Shown here: piece by piece, positions 4,838-5,594 of the stretch
Layout: every line of letters begins with the position of its first letter
How positions within the stretch are numbered: position 1 is the stretch's first letter
Origin: Coriobacteriia bacterium
Lineage (GTDB): Bacteria; Actinomycetota; Coriobacteriia; Anaerosomatales; JAUVQN01
Assembly: GCA_030598125.1 (NCBI GenBank)
Contig: JAUVQN010000091.1
Coordinates: 1-5,594, forward strand
Length of the DNA stretch: 5,594 bases
Reading direction: 5' to 3'
The notes under the pieces: model-generated
What the model was told of the DNA's origin: nothing
The model's input: the letters and a program-made list of their open reading frames with translations, nothing else
The model's database searches: none
Program-made: the position numbers and the translations under genes

Positions 4838-4873
4838 GAGCCCGATCGGCTCAGGGGCACCCAAAGGGGAGGT
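4838..4873 (+). promoter_or_regulatory. clpC leader hairpin and strong ribosome binding site
   Basis: GAGCC (4838-4842) pairs with GGCTC (4848-4852) around a 5-nt loop, upstream of a very strong Shine-Dalgarno sequence, AAAGGGGAGGT (4863-4873), placed 7 nt (counted from GGAGG) before ATG 4880. The hairpin is short and may be incidental; the ribosome binding site is the best in the window and implies efficient translation of clpC. Confidence 0.5.
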
Positions 4874-4879
4874 TCGGCG

Positions 4880-5594
4880 ATGTTCGAGCGATTCACAGAG
4901 AAGGCCCGGCGGGTCGTCGTCTACGCGCAAGAAGAAGCGCGCATGCTGAATCAGAACTACATCGGCACCGAGCACCTCCTGCTCGGTCTGATCCGCGAGC
5001 AGGACGGCGTCGCCGCGAAGGCCCTCGAGAGCCTCAACATCTCGCTCGAGGACGTCCACAGCCGAGTCGAGGAGCTCATCGGCCAGGGCACGTACGTGCC
5101 GACGGGCCACATCCCCTTCACCCCGCGTGCGAAGAAGGTCCTGGAACTCTCGCTCAGGGAGGCGCTCCAGCTCGGCCACAACTACATCGGCACCGAGCAC
5201 ATCCTCCTGGGTCTGATACGTGAAGGGGAGGGTGTCGCGGCGCAGGTCCTGCTGTCGCTCGGTGCCGACCTTGAGAAGGTGCGCTCCGCCGTCATCCAGC
5301 TCCTCTCCGGCTACTACGGGAAGCAGTCCGAGGGCGGCGAGGAGAGTGGAGGCGTCACGGAGGCGAGCCAGCTCCTCGACGAGTTCGGCCGCTGTCTCAC
5401 GAGACTCGCTCGCGAGGGCAAGCTCGATCCCGTCGTCGGCCGCTCGACCGAGATCCAGCGCGTGATGCAGATCCTGTCTCGGCGTACCAAGAACAACCCG
5501 GTCCTCATCGGAGAACCGGGCGTGGGTAAGACCGCGGTCGTCGAGGGTCTCGCGCAGAACATCGCGCGCGACGACGTGCCGGAGACGCTCAGGG
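4880..5594 (+). CDS. clpC: ATP-dependent Clp protease ATPase subunit ClpC (3' truncated by window)
   Basis: The reading frame is open from ATG 4880 to the right edge, 238 codons and one extra base; family members are usually a little over 800 residues, so under a third is present. ClpC is a HSP100/AAA+ unfoldase that threads substrates into the ClpP peptidase. Two Clp N repeats are visible: about 1-75, with NYIGTEHLLLGLIREQDGVA at 26-45, and about 76-145, with NYIGTEHILLGLIREGEGVA at 101-120. The linker EGGEESGG and the start of the first AAA+ domain (LDEFGRCLTRLAREGKLDPV) follow. The Walker A motif GEPGVGKT is at 211-218. The MFERFTEKARRVV start, plus the double N repeat, favours ClpC over ClpA or ClpB; the M domain that would confirm this lies beyond the edge. 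In M. tuberculosis clpC1 follows lysS with lsr2 between; here no gene lies between. There is no ctsR-mcsA-mcsB set upstream as in Bacillota. Confidence 0.95.
   Translation, partial: MFERFTEKARRVVVYAQEEARMLNQNYIGTEHLLLGLIREQDGVAAKALESLNISLEDVHSRVEELIGQGTYVPTGHIPFTPRAKKVLELSLREALQLGHNYIGTEHILLGLIREGEGVAAQVLLSLGADLEKVRSAVIQLLSGYYGKQSEGGEESGGVTEASQLLDEFGRCLTRLAREGKLDPVVGRSTEIQRVMQILSRRTKNNPVLIGEPGVGKTAVVEGLAQNIARDDVPETLR

Noticed and set aside
4747..5223. 158-codon + strand open frame overlapping the clpC start
   Set aside because: It is in a different frame from clpC, its translation is Arg/His/Pro-rich, and it spans the clpC -10 and ribosome binding site.
1..5594. Insertion sequences, CRISPR arrays, tRNA or rRNA genes, toxin-antitoxin or defence modules
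   Set aside because: No transposase, regularly spaced repeats, cloverleaf-like sequence or defence protein was seen; nearly all the DNA is accounted for by seven housekeeping genes and their signals.

Overview
The window is GC-rich, densely coding DNA with every recognisable gene on the + strand. In order it carries the 3' end of an S-methyl-5'-thioadenosine phosphorylase gene, a site-2-type membrane metalloprotease with CBS domains, the NADH/NAD+-sensing repressor rex, tatA, greA, lysS, and the 5' part of clpC, which runs off the right edge. High GC, GTG/TTG starts, the Rex type and the lysS-to-clpC order (Mycobacterium tuberculosis has lysS-lsr2-clpC1) point to Actinomycetota. A deep-branching, possibly anaerobic lineage such as Coriobacteriia is my inference, not something the sequence proves.

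Layout. 1-180: C-terminal 59 residues of MtnP. 224-1357: M50B protease with two CBS domains. 1392-1420: a clear promoter whose spacer and -10 are covered by an imperfect 18-bp palindrome resembling a Rex operator. 1455-2108: rex. 2109-2216: a short gap with two hairpins. 2217-2462: tatA, probably from a TTG start. 2463-2654: a probable tatA terminator, the greA promoter (TTGTAT-16-TATACT) and a leader of about 94 nt. 2655-3131: greA. 3139-4650: lysS, 7 nt after greA and so probably co-transcribed. 4651-4879: a gap with three different perfect tandem duplications, a stem-loop, a palindrome and the clpC -10 and ribosome binding site. 4880-5594: clpC, 238 codons present.

Function. These are mostly housekeeping genes: methylthioadenosine salvage, intramembrane proteolysis, redox-controlled transcription, Tat export, rescue of stalled RNA polymerase, tRNA charging and AAA+ proteolysis. 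Only greA-lysS looks like a tight operon; rex, greA and clpC each appear to have their own promoter. I found no mobile element, CRISPR array, RNA gene or unknown multi-gene system. The parts most worth a second look are non-coding: the putative autoregulatory site at rex, the tandem duplications between lysS and clpC (where mycobacteria carry lsr2), and the clpC upstream region, which lacks the classical heat-shock operators I could look for by eye.
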